Assembly: GCA_012184525.1 (NCBI GenBank)
Contig: WOFQ01000041.1
Coordinates: 248,001 to 312,000, forward strand
DNA length: 64,000 bases
Origin: Xenoacremonium recifei
Taxonomy: Eukaryota; Ascomycota; Sordariomycetes; Hypocreales; Nectriaceae
Direction of reading: 5' to 3'
A model generated the notes under the pieces. That model searched no databases. It worked only from the letters and a program-made list of their open reading frames with translations, and was not told the origin of the DNA. The position numbers and the translations under genes were made by a program. Positions 54,690-64,000 of this stretch are shown piece after piece (position 1 is the stretch's first letter; each line of letters begins with the position of its first letter).

Positions 54690-56675
54690 CTACGGCTGCT
54701 CGTCGACCTCCCGCTTCACCCAGGCCTTCCAGTCGGCCCGGTGCGTCTTCCACATATCGCCCTTCCAGGCTCGCCAGACATTGCGGCCGTACCAGGTCTC
54801 CCGGAGCTTATCCTCGATCCTGGCCAGGGCACCCATCATGGCCTCCTTCGTGTGGAAGGGCACGCAGCGCTCTCTACCCTTGCTAGGGATATCGGCGATC
54901 GAAATGGCCACGTTGTGGCCGTACTTGGATGTAGCGAGCGCCTGAGTTGTGGGGAGGAAGACGCCGACGACCTCTCTATGAAAGGACGGGTATACTGACG
55001 GCGACTTGAGAGCGGTGGTGAGGACCGTGACGGTGGCCATGTTTTCATCTGCGAGTCGGAAGATGACGTCCTTATCGACTTCTAGGAGAGATTTCTGGAC
55101 AACCTTGCAAGGGCCAGGAATCTTGAGCAACGCAGAGAGAAGCTGGCAGCCATGGGCTCGGATGGCGAACGCGTTCTTGGACACCTCCTGGACGTCCTTG
55201 GCTCGCTTGGCCTCGTTCTCAAAGCCGCACAGCTTCTTGATCATGGCACCTTGCTCTGTGCCACAAGCATCATTTAGCATGACCATGAGATATCTGATCT
55301 TATCCTTCAATCCACGGGCAGCACAGCGTTCGAAGAGCGTGCGAAGAACGAGGAAGCGGAATTTATCCACGAGATCTGGGACATTCTCGATGACGTTCTC
55401 GACGGCAATCTCGAGGTCTTCCTTGCTCATACGGTTCAGCGCTCGAATGGCAGCGTACGAGGACACGTAGTTTCGCACGTAGCTTTCGATTCTGGGGAGG
55501 ATGATGTTGTGGTTGAGGCCCTTGAACACTTTGCCGGGTGCATGGGTGATGATGGTCTCGACGATGCGTGATCCAATAGGGTCGTAGATCATGCCGTTAA
55601 TAAAGGCGGTGGCTTCAGACTTTTCATCGCTGAGTGACTGAGGCGCACCGGGGAGTAGTCGCCGCAGGAGGCTTGGCGAAGAATCGTCGGCCTTGGCCTC
55701 CTTCTTGTTGAGCGTAAGATCTAGCTCTAAGAGTAACTGAAGGATAGGGTTGCCGATTGGGTGAGTGCAAAGAACTCTCAAACCGGTAGCATCCATGTCG
55801 GCAGTGGCATCCTGGATGATCTTCTTGGCGGCCATGGTGAAAGAGCCAGGAACAGCTCGCAGGCTCTCCTTGGCTTCGTCGGCGGTAGATGTACCTGCAA
55901 CAGTGATGTTCTCTTTCTTTTTGCTCTTCAAGAGCGACTTCGTGGCAGCGTCCTCAAGAGGTCGACCGGAAAGAACCACTAGTAAGACTCGAAGGGTATG
56001 GGATGCAAATCGGTCGGTCATGAGGTATCCCAAGTGGCCCTCCAATTCGTCAAGCGTGGCTAGGAACAGATCCTCCATCGAGGCCTCAGGCTTCTGATCG
56101 GCAGCATTGGTGCCCGTAGTGTCCATGACAAAGCCAGCAAGCTCCGTGGTGACAATGCCGGCTGATTGCAGAAAGAGTGCCTCGCAGCAGTGGCTTGCGA
56201 ATCGATGCTGGACAAGAGAGAGGAAGTGTCCGCCAAAGGCTTCGAACAAGCGCTTCTTCTGGGCAGTGTTGGCAAGTTGAATGAGACGCTCCATGAGTCG
56301 TGAGCAGGACTGGCTGCTGGCGAGCTTCAATTCCTTGTCTTTGGCCTCCTTGAAGACGTTCTGGATGAAGATGTCTCGCTCCACTGCGGAAGGGAATTCG
56401 TTCAATTCGAGAAGTTCGTCGGCTCCGCGGAAGTATTCTTGCTCTTCGTCGGTAAGCACGCCGAAGAACTCTGTTTCGCCTGCGCCGTTCTGGTGTTCGC
56501 CGACCGCATGTTCGTAACCGCCTTCACCTCCGGCCTCACCCTCGATCTCAGCTTCGGTGCGCTGGCGCTTCGAATCGCTACGGTTGGCATCGTTGGAATC
56601 GTTGGCGTCGTTCTGCTTTCTCTTCCGCTTGCGCTCTTCACGGACGGCGCCGCGCTTGGTTCGTGGCTTGGGCAT
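54690..56675 (-). CDS. nop9: Nucleolar PUF-repeat protein Nop9, 661 aa
   Basis: Single exon. Start at ATG 56675 (MPKPRTKRGAVREERKRKRK), a basic nucleolar-type head; the frame is open further upstream but that part is leader-like. Then an acidic linker and the start of the repeat array (YFRGADELLELNEFPSAVER, LASSQSCSRLMERLIQLAN, VQHRFASHCCEALFLQSAG). Further PUF-type helical repeats follow (YLMTDRFASHTLRVLLVVLS, THPIGNPILQLLLELDL, DPIGSRIVETIITHAPG, SSYAAIRALNRMSKEDLE, FAIRAHGCQLLSALLKI, TSKYGHNVAISIADIP). It ends WKAWVKREVDEQP. The SQSCSR and HRFASHCCE repeats fit Nop9, not Puf6. Nop9 binds 20S pre-rRNA near the D-site and is needed for 40S subunits. The 129-codon open extension behind the stop is described separately. 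Confidence 0.93.
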   Translation of the reverse strand: MPKPRTKRGAVREERKRKRKQNDANDSNDANRSDSKRQRTEAEIEGEAGGEGGYEHAVGEHQNGAGETEFFGVLTDEEQEYFRGADELLELNEFPSAVERDIFIQNVFKEAKDKELKLASSQSCSRLMERLIQLANTAQKKRLFEAFGGHFLSLVQHRFASHCCEALFLQSAGIVTTELAGFVMDTTGTNAADQKPEASMEDLFLATLDELEGHLGYLMTDRFASHTLRVLLVVLSGRPLEDAATKSLLKSKKKENITVAGTSTADEAKESLRAVPGSFTMAAKKIIQDATADMDATGLRVLCTHPIGNPILQLLLELDLTLNKKEAKADDSSPSLLRRLLPGAPQSLSDEKSEATAFINGMIYDPIGSRIVETIITHAPGKVFKGLNHNIILPRIESYVRNYVSSYAAIRALNRMSKEDLEIAVENVIENVPDLVDKFRFLVLRTLFERCAARGLKDKIRYLMVMLNDACGTEQGAMIKKLCGFENEAKRAKDVQEVSKNAFAIRAHGCQLLSALLKIPGPCKVVQKSLLEVDKDVIFRLADENMATVTVLTTALKSPSVYPSFHREVVGVFLPTTQALATSKYGHNVAISIADIPSKGRERCVPFHTKEAMMGALARIEDKLRETWYGRNVWRAWKGDMWKTHRADWKAWVKREVDEQP

Positions 56676-57190
56676 TGCTCTGGTTTTCGAGAGAGGTTCA
56701 AGAGACGTACCAGATACAATGTTGTTGTTGTGATGTGAGGCAAACAACAGAGCTGGGACCGTGCTGGAAAAGAAGTTTTGGCTGGGGAAAAAAAGTTGGG
56801 CGATAAGATAAGGTCGATGGATCAACAATGGAGGAATCGGCAGGAGCGACCGGCCTAGTGCTGGCACCTGCCCCTCCATCACTTGCCCCACCCCCGCAGT
56901 CCCTCAGTGTTGTGGATGAACCAAAACCAGAGCTGTTCTCGTACAAATCTTGCGGAGGGAAGATGTGAATAACCTCTATGAACTCCAATCTAATCTATTC
57001 TAAACTTTTGGCCAGGACGTCTTGTCTTCTGCCGTCTCTATCCAATTGTACTGTTCCATTCTAATGTCATGACTTCCATGGGACTAGCAGTAAAGCCCCG
57101 CGGCATGGTTCGAGACAGTGTCCCTCGAGATGTCTTGTCTCAGAGTCCTTGTCTCTGCGTCATTCTTCTTGTATCCTGGCGGCTGAAGAA
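56676..57190. other. NOP9 leader and 3' flank of the decarboxylase gene
   Basis: About 515 bp; no gene supported. Confidence 0.6.
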
Positions 57191-58890
57191 TTACAGACTC
57201 TCCGGGCCGACCTCCTCTAAGCCCTTGACCAGACCGTCCACAGTCGACTTCAGAGTCTGGCAGTTAACCACGACTCTGAAGAAGCTACCGTGCGGACCAG
57301 GCGCGTAATCCACCATAAACCCTCTCGAGATCATCTTGTGTACCATCGTCTTGGTTCGCAGTGTGTTCACATTGTTGTCATGAGACAGCTCTCCGGATGG
57401 CGCGTAGTAGAAGCAGACTTGGAGGCATGGCGGCGGGTTCTGAGATACCAGCACGAAGTTGTCGCTGGCTGCGACGAGATTGGCCAAGTATCCAGCCAGA
57501 TCAAAGGCTTGGTCGATCTGCTTCTCGAAACCACTAGCACCGTAGTAAATCCACGCCAGCGCCAGCTTCAGGGCATCTCCGCGTCGACCGCACTGTAGGG
57601 TCAGATCGGCCAGATCCCACACGTCTTCGCCATCGCTTCCGTGGAAAAGATACCCGGCTTCGGTTCGGTTTGCCCTGTTGAAGAGGCCGACATCTGGAGT
57701 CAGCAGAAACGAGCAAGTCACTGGCACATTCATCATCTTATGAGGGTTGACCGTGAGGGAATCGGCGAGATGGGATCCCTTGAGTTTGTGCTGCTGCTTT
57801 GCCGAGAAGATTGCCGGTCCGCCCCAACTGGCGTCGATGTGCATCCACAGACCAAACTCCTTGCAAATCTTGGAGATCTCCTCGAACGGTTCGTACGAGC
57901 CCATGACCGTGGTGCCGGCTGTAGAGTTGACGTAGAACGGCGTCTTGCCCTCGGTCTTGGCTTCGATGATCAACTTCCGCAAAGCTTCGGGCTTCATGCA
58001 TCCGAACTCATCCACAGGGACAGGCCGGACAGCAGAGCTTCCAAGGCCACAGATCATGGCGCTCTTCTCGACCGAGTAGTGGCCATGAGCGCTGGTGAAC
58101 ACGACTAAGTCTCGTCCGCCATTTCCTGATTCTCTGCAGTCGGGGAAGAGTGTGTTTCGCGCCACGACGAGCGACGTGAGGTTCGATGCGCTGCCTCCTT
58201 GGCAAGTCACGCCGCCTGCGCGGGGTCCGGTGAAGCCGAAGAGATGTGCTAGAGTGCGGGCAGTAGTCTTCTCGACGACGGTCAAAGCAGGCGAGACTTG
58301 GAAAACGTGCAGCTACCAGACATTAGCACAGATAGTTCTTTGCAATATGTGTGCAATATGGGATTCGTTGCACTTACGTTTGTGTTCAGTACCGAAAGTA
58401 CCATGTCTGACACGATACCGACCTAGCCATGTCAGTGCGACCATCACCATTCCTTGTTATGATGTACCTACTGCGTTGGTGCTGGCGTACAGTTTGTCCA
58501 GAAAACCCTGGTCCCATGTGTTCACGCTGTAGTTGAGCACCTTTTGGATCACATCAAGCAATCCATCCTTACCCTGGCCTTGGCTTGGTAATGACAGTTT
58601 CATGCGTTCTGCGACCTCAGAAGGCTGCTTGAAGTCAACAAGCACATTGCGGGCTGAGGTTGATGGGAGATTGCCTGTTTCTCGTTGCGAAGCCGCCTCG
58701 TCGGCATCTCTTATGAAGGGAACAATGAGACCTCGAACTGCATCGATGAGCTGTGCAACCATATGTCAGCGGCTGACTGGGGTTCATCCAAATTGCACAG
58801 GGTTGGTCGTCATACATCGTCGACCTCTTCAGCCCTATGCAAGGCTGACGGGCCACCATTGGCTTGGGGTTGACCGTTTGAGACAGTCAT
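57191..58890 (-). CDS. PLP-dependent glutamate / cysteine-sulfinate-type decarboxylase, 506 aa
   Basis: Four exons: 58890-58816, 58750-58472, 58422-58378 (45 bp) and 58312-57191; introns 65, 49 and 65 bp. Joins EEVDD-LIDAVRGL, ASTNA-VGIVSDM and LNTN-LHVFQVSPA keep the frame. The fold is group II decarboxylase: HVFQVSPALTVVEK near the substrate loop, GGVTCQGGSASNLTSL for PLP phosphate, SAHGHYSVEK with the ring-stacking histidine, HIDASWGG with the PLP-pyridine Asp, and the Schiff-base lysine in VNPHKMMN. The general similarity is to animal GAD67/CSAD rather than bacterial-type GAD. The substrate is probably glutamate, aspartate or cysteine sulfinate and cannot be fixed by eye. Upstream, a TTTCTCCGCAG acceptor near 58991 suggests a leader intron. 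Confidence 0.9.
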
Positions 58891-61827
58891 TGTGCAGGGC
58901 AGGGCAAGCCGCTGATTGGAGAAGGCTGTGAGGGGTGCAGAAGTGTCACCACTACCACCAAGTCGAGTCACGATGAACTGTGGTTCGTCCGCTGCGGAGA
59001 AAGAAAGCACTTATACCCAAAAAAGTATGTCGAGAAAAATTCACCAAGCTGGAAGTTGAAGACGGAACTAGCGGTCGTCGTTCTTTTTTTCTGCCTCTAA
59101 TTCCCGGTCGTGGGGATTATATGTGTGTAATTGCGAGAATCGATGACTCGTCGTGAAACTTGACAAAATGTCTCTCGACGACTTACGTGAGAGAAGAGTC
59201 TCGTGACGTCTTGTTCGGCGACGAGGCATTTCCTGTTCAACCGAGCCTTTTCCGGGGTTGATGAAGGAAGACGACTGGCGATGCTACTATGCCCGGGCCG
59301 CGGTAGTTTGAAGCGAATGCTTTAGCAGGTGAGCCGGCGCTGGACAGAGCCGTGGAGGATAAACGGAGACGGTGCCTTGGCTAGAGAGCCTAATTGAACA
59401 TTTAGCTAATCAACTAAAGATCCCTTTCAGCCAGCTGTTCATACCTCACGGTTGCTCTGATGTGGAAAAGATGCTGGGGAACCCATGTGGATGTTGCCGC
59501 CGTACATCTTAACCGAAGACGCTCATCACCAAGTGCCGCACAGACAGCGTCTTCTTTCGGTTTCGGGCACATCTGCTAGACAGCCTCACCTACAGACCGA
59601 GGCCTACCTACATACCCTAGCATGCTGACAATGGAGTCATGGACCAACGAGGATGGAGCCGAGATCTGGAGAAGCGACGGCACGAGTAGACGCTAGCGAG
59701 GGCAAGGCTGACGGGATTGTGCCATGTGCCATCATGGTGCGCATCAAACCGGAAGAATTGTGACGATCAGGGAGCATAATGAGGGGTCATGAGGGCGAAG
59801 CAGTTCGACTCCTTTCGATGCATGAACTTCCGCAGATGAGAGAGGAGAGATGTCAGACCAGGTGGGATAGCGTGTCTGTGCGGAGGCGAGATCAGTGCTG
59901 TTCGGCGCTGACGGAGATCCATTTGAGGAGAAGAGGATTCCATCCATCTCGCGGGGGATGGACGATAAGGCGAAGAGGCGCGTCACAGCTTGCTAATGCG
60001 ATGCGGAATTGGATATCACATCCCCTTATCTCGCGGATGCTCCGTGTCTGGAAATAGCAGCCGGAGCCAGCAATGGGTGGGATCGGGTTGGGCACATTCG
60101 CGGGAATGGAGAGAAGAGGACACGCGTGTGATTGATGCCCATGAAGTACTGGTCGCTGATGGGCAATTGAGGCCAAGGAGAAGCACGTTATAGAAGAGCC
60201 CTAGGGTGATGATTGAAGGTTGAGGCCATCGTCGGAGATGGTTAGCGCTGAAGTGTAGCCTCAGGTACCGCGTTTTGGTGCCTTGCCTTAGAACCTGAGG
60301 CTGCAGAGGGCCGGCCCATGGGGCGCCTCAACGCCAGAGTACATGTAAATTCTACGCAAATCGAGAAGGCATTGAGGAACCTCTCCGCCAAGATGCGGAG
60401 TCTCTCGTCCGGCCTGAGCAACTGCTTCACATGCAATTGCAACGCGCGGGAATGAAGGTCCCGGACGAGCAGAAAGAGGGGGCTTCAGGAGTGAATGGAG
60501 GGGTTGTGATTCCTGTGATGGCGGCGACAGGGCTAATTAAAGCACTTGCATGCGCTCCCCTCGCACTAAGGCAAGGCACGGCAGCAGCACGGCGGGGATG
60601 CTGTACATGTACGTACACGTATCGAGTTGTGGTTTGCTTGTGCCTGGCAGGCCTCGTCCGCTGCTCCGAGAATATGTATGTATCTGTAAGGAGGCGGGTA
60701 AGTCAAGATGACGGCACGGTATGCAAACCAGACGCGGGCCCGAGCGAGACTCGCGTGTCAATGTGTCTCTGGCTATAAGGGAGGGAGGGTTGAGTGACTG
60801 ACGGGAGAGAAAAAAGGGGAAAAGATCGATCCAGGTCTCAGATAGGTACGTACTGTAATCACATAGCCTGTCAAACGCGTGAAGCCCCCTCACTTCACTC
60901 AATTCTTACTCTTTCTTGTCACTCTTCCCCCACGTCACCCCTGATTTCATTCTCAACGGCGCTCTTGCCTCGACTGGGAGGCTCTCGGCCGGGACCATCT
61001 TCCTCCTCCAAAGCCCAGACCTTCAACTCTCCAGGGTCCCGCCAGATTTCCCAGCCCAACTTGAACCCAGCACAATTTTTCAGCCCTCCTTTCTTTTTCC
61101 TTTCCCCGTCCGTCCGTCTTCTCGCCTCCCGCTCGTTTCTTCTTCTGGGCCTTGCTTGCCTTGCCTGCCTTGACTCGACTCAAGCAGGGAGTGGCGGTTT
61201 GCTTGCTTCTGCGTCGCATCATCGCCTCGACCATCATTTGACCCGTGGCGCGATCGGTTGGAGCGAGTCCGCAGCGATCGAGCGAGCGAGCGACCGAGTC
61301 TTGCCTATTTATCGTCCCTTGCGCGCCCTCGCCTCCTTGATATTCGGAGTGCCAGTTCTTTTCTTTCTCCCCCGCTTGATTGCCGACCAGCTTGCCTTGC
61401 CGCCGCACAACCGCCACGACCAGGCATCACACTGTTTACGACTTCCCTCACCTTGACTTCACCTTGCGACCATCCTTGCCCGACACGGAATCGACAGCGA
61501 ACACAGTCAATTGCAGAGTCAACCCTCAATTCGTCCGAGTCAAAGTCTCGTGCATCAACACCTCGACGCCCTCCCACGTGGCGGCGATAAGGAGATCAAA
61601 CCCTTTAACTCACAACCATTCAACGCCGTTTTCTCTTCCCCCACAATCTGCCTTGCCTCAACGGGCCACCCACTTAACTTTCGCTCGTTCGCGTCCCGTC
61701 AAGCTCAAGCTTCCAAGCTCCAGCTCCAGCTTTCAAGCTCCAAGCTACCGGGCCTAGAGCATCACCATCTCGCGATAGCCCCCCCGATTCCTGTATATCC
61801 TCGGTCAGCCTATTCGGGCATCTCAAA
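58891..61827. other. Gene-poor region and long leader of the Ras-like gene
   Basis: 2.9 kb. The left part is the decarboxylase promoter. Bases 60.9-61.8 kb are strongly C/T-rich on the plus strand and look like a long 5' leader of the Ras-like gene, with several upstream ATGs in short frames. No other gene supported. Confidence 0.5.
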
Positions 61828-62667
61828 ATGCCTCCTCAGCAGTCTCCCCCTCCCTCCAGCCAGCAGCCGCCCGTCCCCATCTCCATCACCATCTGCGGCG
61901 ACGGCGGATGCGGTAAATCGTCCATCACGCTGCGCCTCGTGCGCTCGCAGTGGACGTCCGACTACGACCCGACCATCGAGGACTCGTACAGCGTCACGCG
62001 CCGCATCGATGGCACTACCTATCATTTGTCGCTGACTGACACTGCCGGCCAGGAGGAGTACCGCGGCATGTGGGCGTCCTCTAACCTAGGCGCCGATGCC
62101 TTCCTCCTCGTCTACGACATCACCTCACGCGACTCGCTCGACGCCCTGCAGTACTTCAACGACCTGATCGACATGGAGGCCGAGACGCGCCTCGACAACG
62201 CCGACCGCGCCCGCCGAGCCGGTATCGCTCCCATGCCCTCGAACCCTCCCTACGGCCCCAGCTTCGGCGGTGGCAGCGCATCTAGCCGCACCGTCCCTCC
62301 CGTCAAGCTCGTCGCCGGCAACAAGTGCGATCTCCAGGAGAGCCGCCAGGTTCCGGCCGCGCTGGGCCTTGAATGGGCGCGCAAGCGTGGCTGTGGCTTC
62401 ATGGAAACAAGTGCACGGCTCGAAGTTAACATCGAGGAGACGTTTGCGCTGGTGGTGCGCCGCGTCGTTGAGGCCCGCCGGATGGCCGAGATGGGCGTCA
62501 CGGACGGCAATGTCGAGATGAACGCCCGCGGCATGACCAAGCCGCTCACCCCCCTGCCCGAGACCGGCGACAGCGAGAAGCGAGGCCCCGGCGTGCGAGG
62601 CCCAACCCTCAACGGCGACCGCGTGGGCCGCAACGACGGATTCTGGAAGAAGCTGCGGTGTTGGTAG
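61828..62667 (+). CDS. Ras-family small GTPase, divergent, 279 aa
   Basis: Single exon. After a Pro/Gln/Ser-rich head (1-17) the G domain shows all motifs: P-loop GDGGCGKS (24-31), switch I with the canonical Ras effector loop YDPTIEDSY (46-54), DTAGQEEY (71-78, Q75 equals Ras Q61), NKCD (165-168) and ETSA (193-196). A low-complexity insert (about 119-158: RARRAGIAPMPSNPPYGPSF and onward) separates the third helix from the fifth strand. The tail ends GFWKKLRCW, with the only cysteine next to last, so no CaaX prenylation box is present. Exact subfamily is unknown to me; it is not the RSR1/Krev type. It probably acts as a signalling switch; membrane anchoring would need another means. The leader is unusually long. 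Confidence 0.88.
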   Translation: MPPQQSPPPSSQQPPVPISITICGDGGCGKSSITLRLVRSQWTSDYDPTIEDSYSVTRRIDGTTYHLSLTDTAGQEEYRGMWASSNLGADAFLLVYDITSRDSLDALQYFNDLIDMEAETRLDNADRARRAGIAPMPSNPPYGPSFGGGSASSRTVPPVKLVAGNKCDLQESRQVPAALGLEWARKRGCGFMETSARLEVNIEETFALVVRRVVEARRMAEMGVTDGNVEMNARGMTKPLTPLPETGDSEKRGPGVRGPTLNGDRVGRNDGFWKKLRCW

Positions 62668-63333
62668 AAACGACACTTCTAAGCACTCACTCACTGCCCG
62701 GGAAGGGGAAGCAAAAGGGGAACGGAGGGAAATGCTACGAGATGTGAGCGGAGGAAGTTGAGAGCAGAGCAGAGCCACGGGAGGAAAGGGGCCTGGTTCT
62801 GCTTTATTTCTGTCTGTTTTCGTCGTCATATACCAGCGATACCTCGGCGCCAGGGCGCAGGGACGGAAGGGAGGATGCCATTTGCTTGTTTGATTTGTTT
62901 GCTGGCTTTGATTTGAACGGACGAACGAACGAACGAACGAGGGGACATTAGCCAGCCTTGCTGCCGCCTACCATAATGCGGATCTGTATGATGACTTTTA
63001 TGGCTTGCAAGGTCGGAATGGGGAGGGGGCTTCCATAGGCTAGCATCTGTTTATATGGACTGCATGACATTACCTAGAACATTCTCACTGTCGTTGCTGG
63101 TCACTGTGTTTGTATGAAAGTCTCGGACGGCCTAGATGTTAGCACCACACTGGCAGGCATACCTACGATGTGTGCAATGTAAATCTTGAGTGTTGATTGT
63201 GGCAGAAATGGCCCTGTATCGCTGCCCTCCGAAGCTTTACCTCAGCTCAGCTCTATCTGTCAGCAAAATATCATGGAAACTCCCTAAACGCCGTGCCGCA
63301 TCTAGTCTACAACATTCATTAATCACGTCTCTC
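62668..63333. other. Convergent 3' regions of the Ras-like and AMMECR1-domain genes
   Basis: About 670 bp; no gene supported. Contains a five-unit ACGA repeat. Confidence 0.6.
62921..62940. repeat. (ACGA)5 tetranucleotide repeat
   Basis: Five perfect ACGA units in the 3' flank of the Ras-like gene. Confidence 0.85.
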
Positions 63334-64000
63334 TTACTGCTGCTGCACCGCGTCCCGCCACTTCTTGTAGTCCCCGTACGCCAGCGTCTTCTTCTTGCCC
63401 TGATACCGCGTGACCTTGAGATCCAGGTCCTTCCACTTGCCGCGGCTGCCCATCCACCCGGCCTTGCGGATCAGGCTGAAGAGCGTCTCGTCCTGGGTCC
63501 AACCCTGCTCGGCGGCCACGTCGGGGAGGTAGGTTGAGCCGTAGCGGCGGCCGCGGTCGTAGAAGGACAGCCGGATGCCGTGTGTGCCGATGGTCCAGTC
63601 GTAGGCGTCGTCGACTTCCTCGAAGTCCGTGAGGAGAGTCACGGCGACTTGCAGGGTTGGGAGCTCGGCTTTGCGGATGGGCGGGAAGCGCGTGTCTTGC
63701 AGGGCGGAGATGAGGGCGTATTCGGCCAGGCCTTTGGAGAGTGGTTGGGCTTCGAAGGTGCCGATGCAGCCGCGGAGGGAGACGTCGTCTTCGTCGTCGC
63801 CGTCGTCGTCCTCCATGGTGTTCCACGTGACGAAGAGAGGTGCGGATGTGGTGGGCGAGGCTGCGAGCGGCAGAGACGAGGTTGAAGTCGCGGGCGTTGA
63901 GGCGGCGGGCGTGGAAGATGCTGCCAGAGACGTAGACGAGGATGTCGTGGAGGAGTCAGTCTCGGCGACAAGGCGCTGCAGAGCAGGATCCTGGAGGGCG
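63334..64000 (-). CDS. AMMECR1-domain protein, 5' end outside the window
   Basis: The frame is open from the right window edge to TAA at 63336-63334 without an intron in the visible part. The visible N-terminal half is a Ser/Thr/Ala/Pro-rich linker (SSTPAASTPATSTSSLPLAA). It leads to PLFVTWNTME, then the family signature LRGCIGTF, a helix (LSKGLAEYALISALQDTRFP), and the central sheet with ELPTLQVAVTLL, DWTIGTHGIRLSF, GSTYLPDVAAEQGWTQDETL and a basic end (VTRYQGKKKTLAYGDYKKW). AMMECR1 proteins occur in all three domains of life; the fold is known, the reaction is not. The Ser/Ala-rich insertion just before PLFVTW is common in fungal members. The start and first conserved motif lie beyond base 64000. 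Confidence 0.9.
   Translation of the reverse strand, partial: ALQDPALQRLVAETDSSTTSSSTSLAASSTPAASTPATSTSSLPLAASPTTSAPLFVTWNTMEDDDGDDEDDVSLRGCIGTFEAQPLSKGLAEYALISALQDTRFPPIRKAELPTLQVAVTLLTDFEEVDDAYDWTIGTHGIRLSFYDRGRRYGSTYLPDVAAEQGWTQDETLFSLIRKAGWMGSRGKWKDLDLKVTRYQGKKKTLAYGDYKKWRDAVQQQ

Noticed and set aside
54690..56675. First reading as Puf6
   Set aside because: The SQSCSR and HRFASHCCE repeats and the MPKPRTKRG head match Nop9 better than Puf6.

Overview
This window is nuclear DNA of a filamentous ascomycete (Pezizomycotina). A sordariomycete is most likely and Hypocreales plausible, but this rests on gene content and intron style and is not proven. The signs are short introns (mostly 49-70 bp) with GTRNGY donors and CTAAC-like branch sites, single-gene transcription on both strands, CT-rich leaders, and proteins of clear fungal type (Rna14, Asf1, Nop9, Tma16, Mam33, Kes1, Exo1, a QDE-2-like Argonaute). 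I saw no tRNA, rRNA, CRISPR array, intact transposon or LTR.

Layout. Bases 1-3.9 kb look accessory. They hold the 3' part of a DUF6594 membrane-protein gene, a small gene coding a repetitive coiled coil whose stop codon lies inside a 20-bp minisatellite, a broken bZIP gene, a broken sugar-transporter gene with a frameshift and a premature stop, and an intact gene for a small secreted cysteine-containing protein. Two diverged copies of one upstream block precede the coiled-coil and secreted-protein genes.

From 4.2 to 22.2 kb the window is core genome: Argonaute (-), RNA14 (-), ASF1 (+), a CorA-like membrane protein (+) and a RasGAP of the GapA/Sar1 type (-). Bases 22.2-28 kb are gene-poor. 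From 28 to 46.6 kb genes are dense again: a short-chain dehydrogenase (+), a Prx5-type peroxiredoxin (+), an Ariadne-type RBR ubiquitin ligase (+), EXO1 (-), TMA16 (+), MAM33 (+), a KES1-type oxysterol-binding protein (-) and a conserved fungal protein of unknown function (-).

Bases 46.6-54.3 kb are sparse, with one proline/glutamine-rich gene and a short relic resembling a fungal nucleotidyltransferase. The right end holds NOP9 (-), a glutamate/cysteine-sulfinate-type decarboxylase (-), a Ras-family GTPase with an unusual C-terminus (+) and the 3' part of an AMMECR1-domain gene (-) that runs off the window.

The genes do not form one pathway. They cover RNA silencing, mRNA 3'-end formation, chromatin assembly, Ras signalling, ribosome biogenesis (Nop9, Tma16), mitochondria (Mam33, Prx5), DNA repair and lipid transfer. 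The most unusual items are the 129-codon open frame directly behind the NOP9 stop codon, the coiled-coil gene abutting a minisatellite, the degraded genes in the first 3 kb, a possible N-terminal extension of the RBR ligase with no AUG, the CorA-like protein without a GMN motif, and the Ras protein without a CaaX box. Exon boundaries were placed by eye from splice signals and frame continuity.
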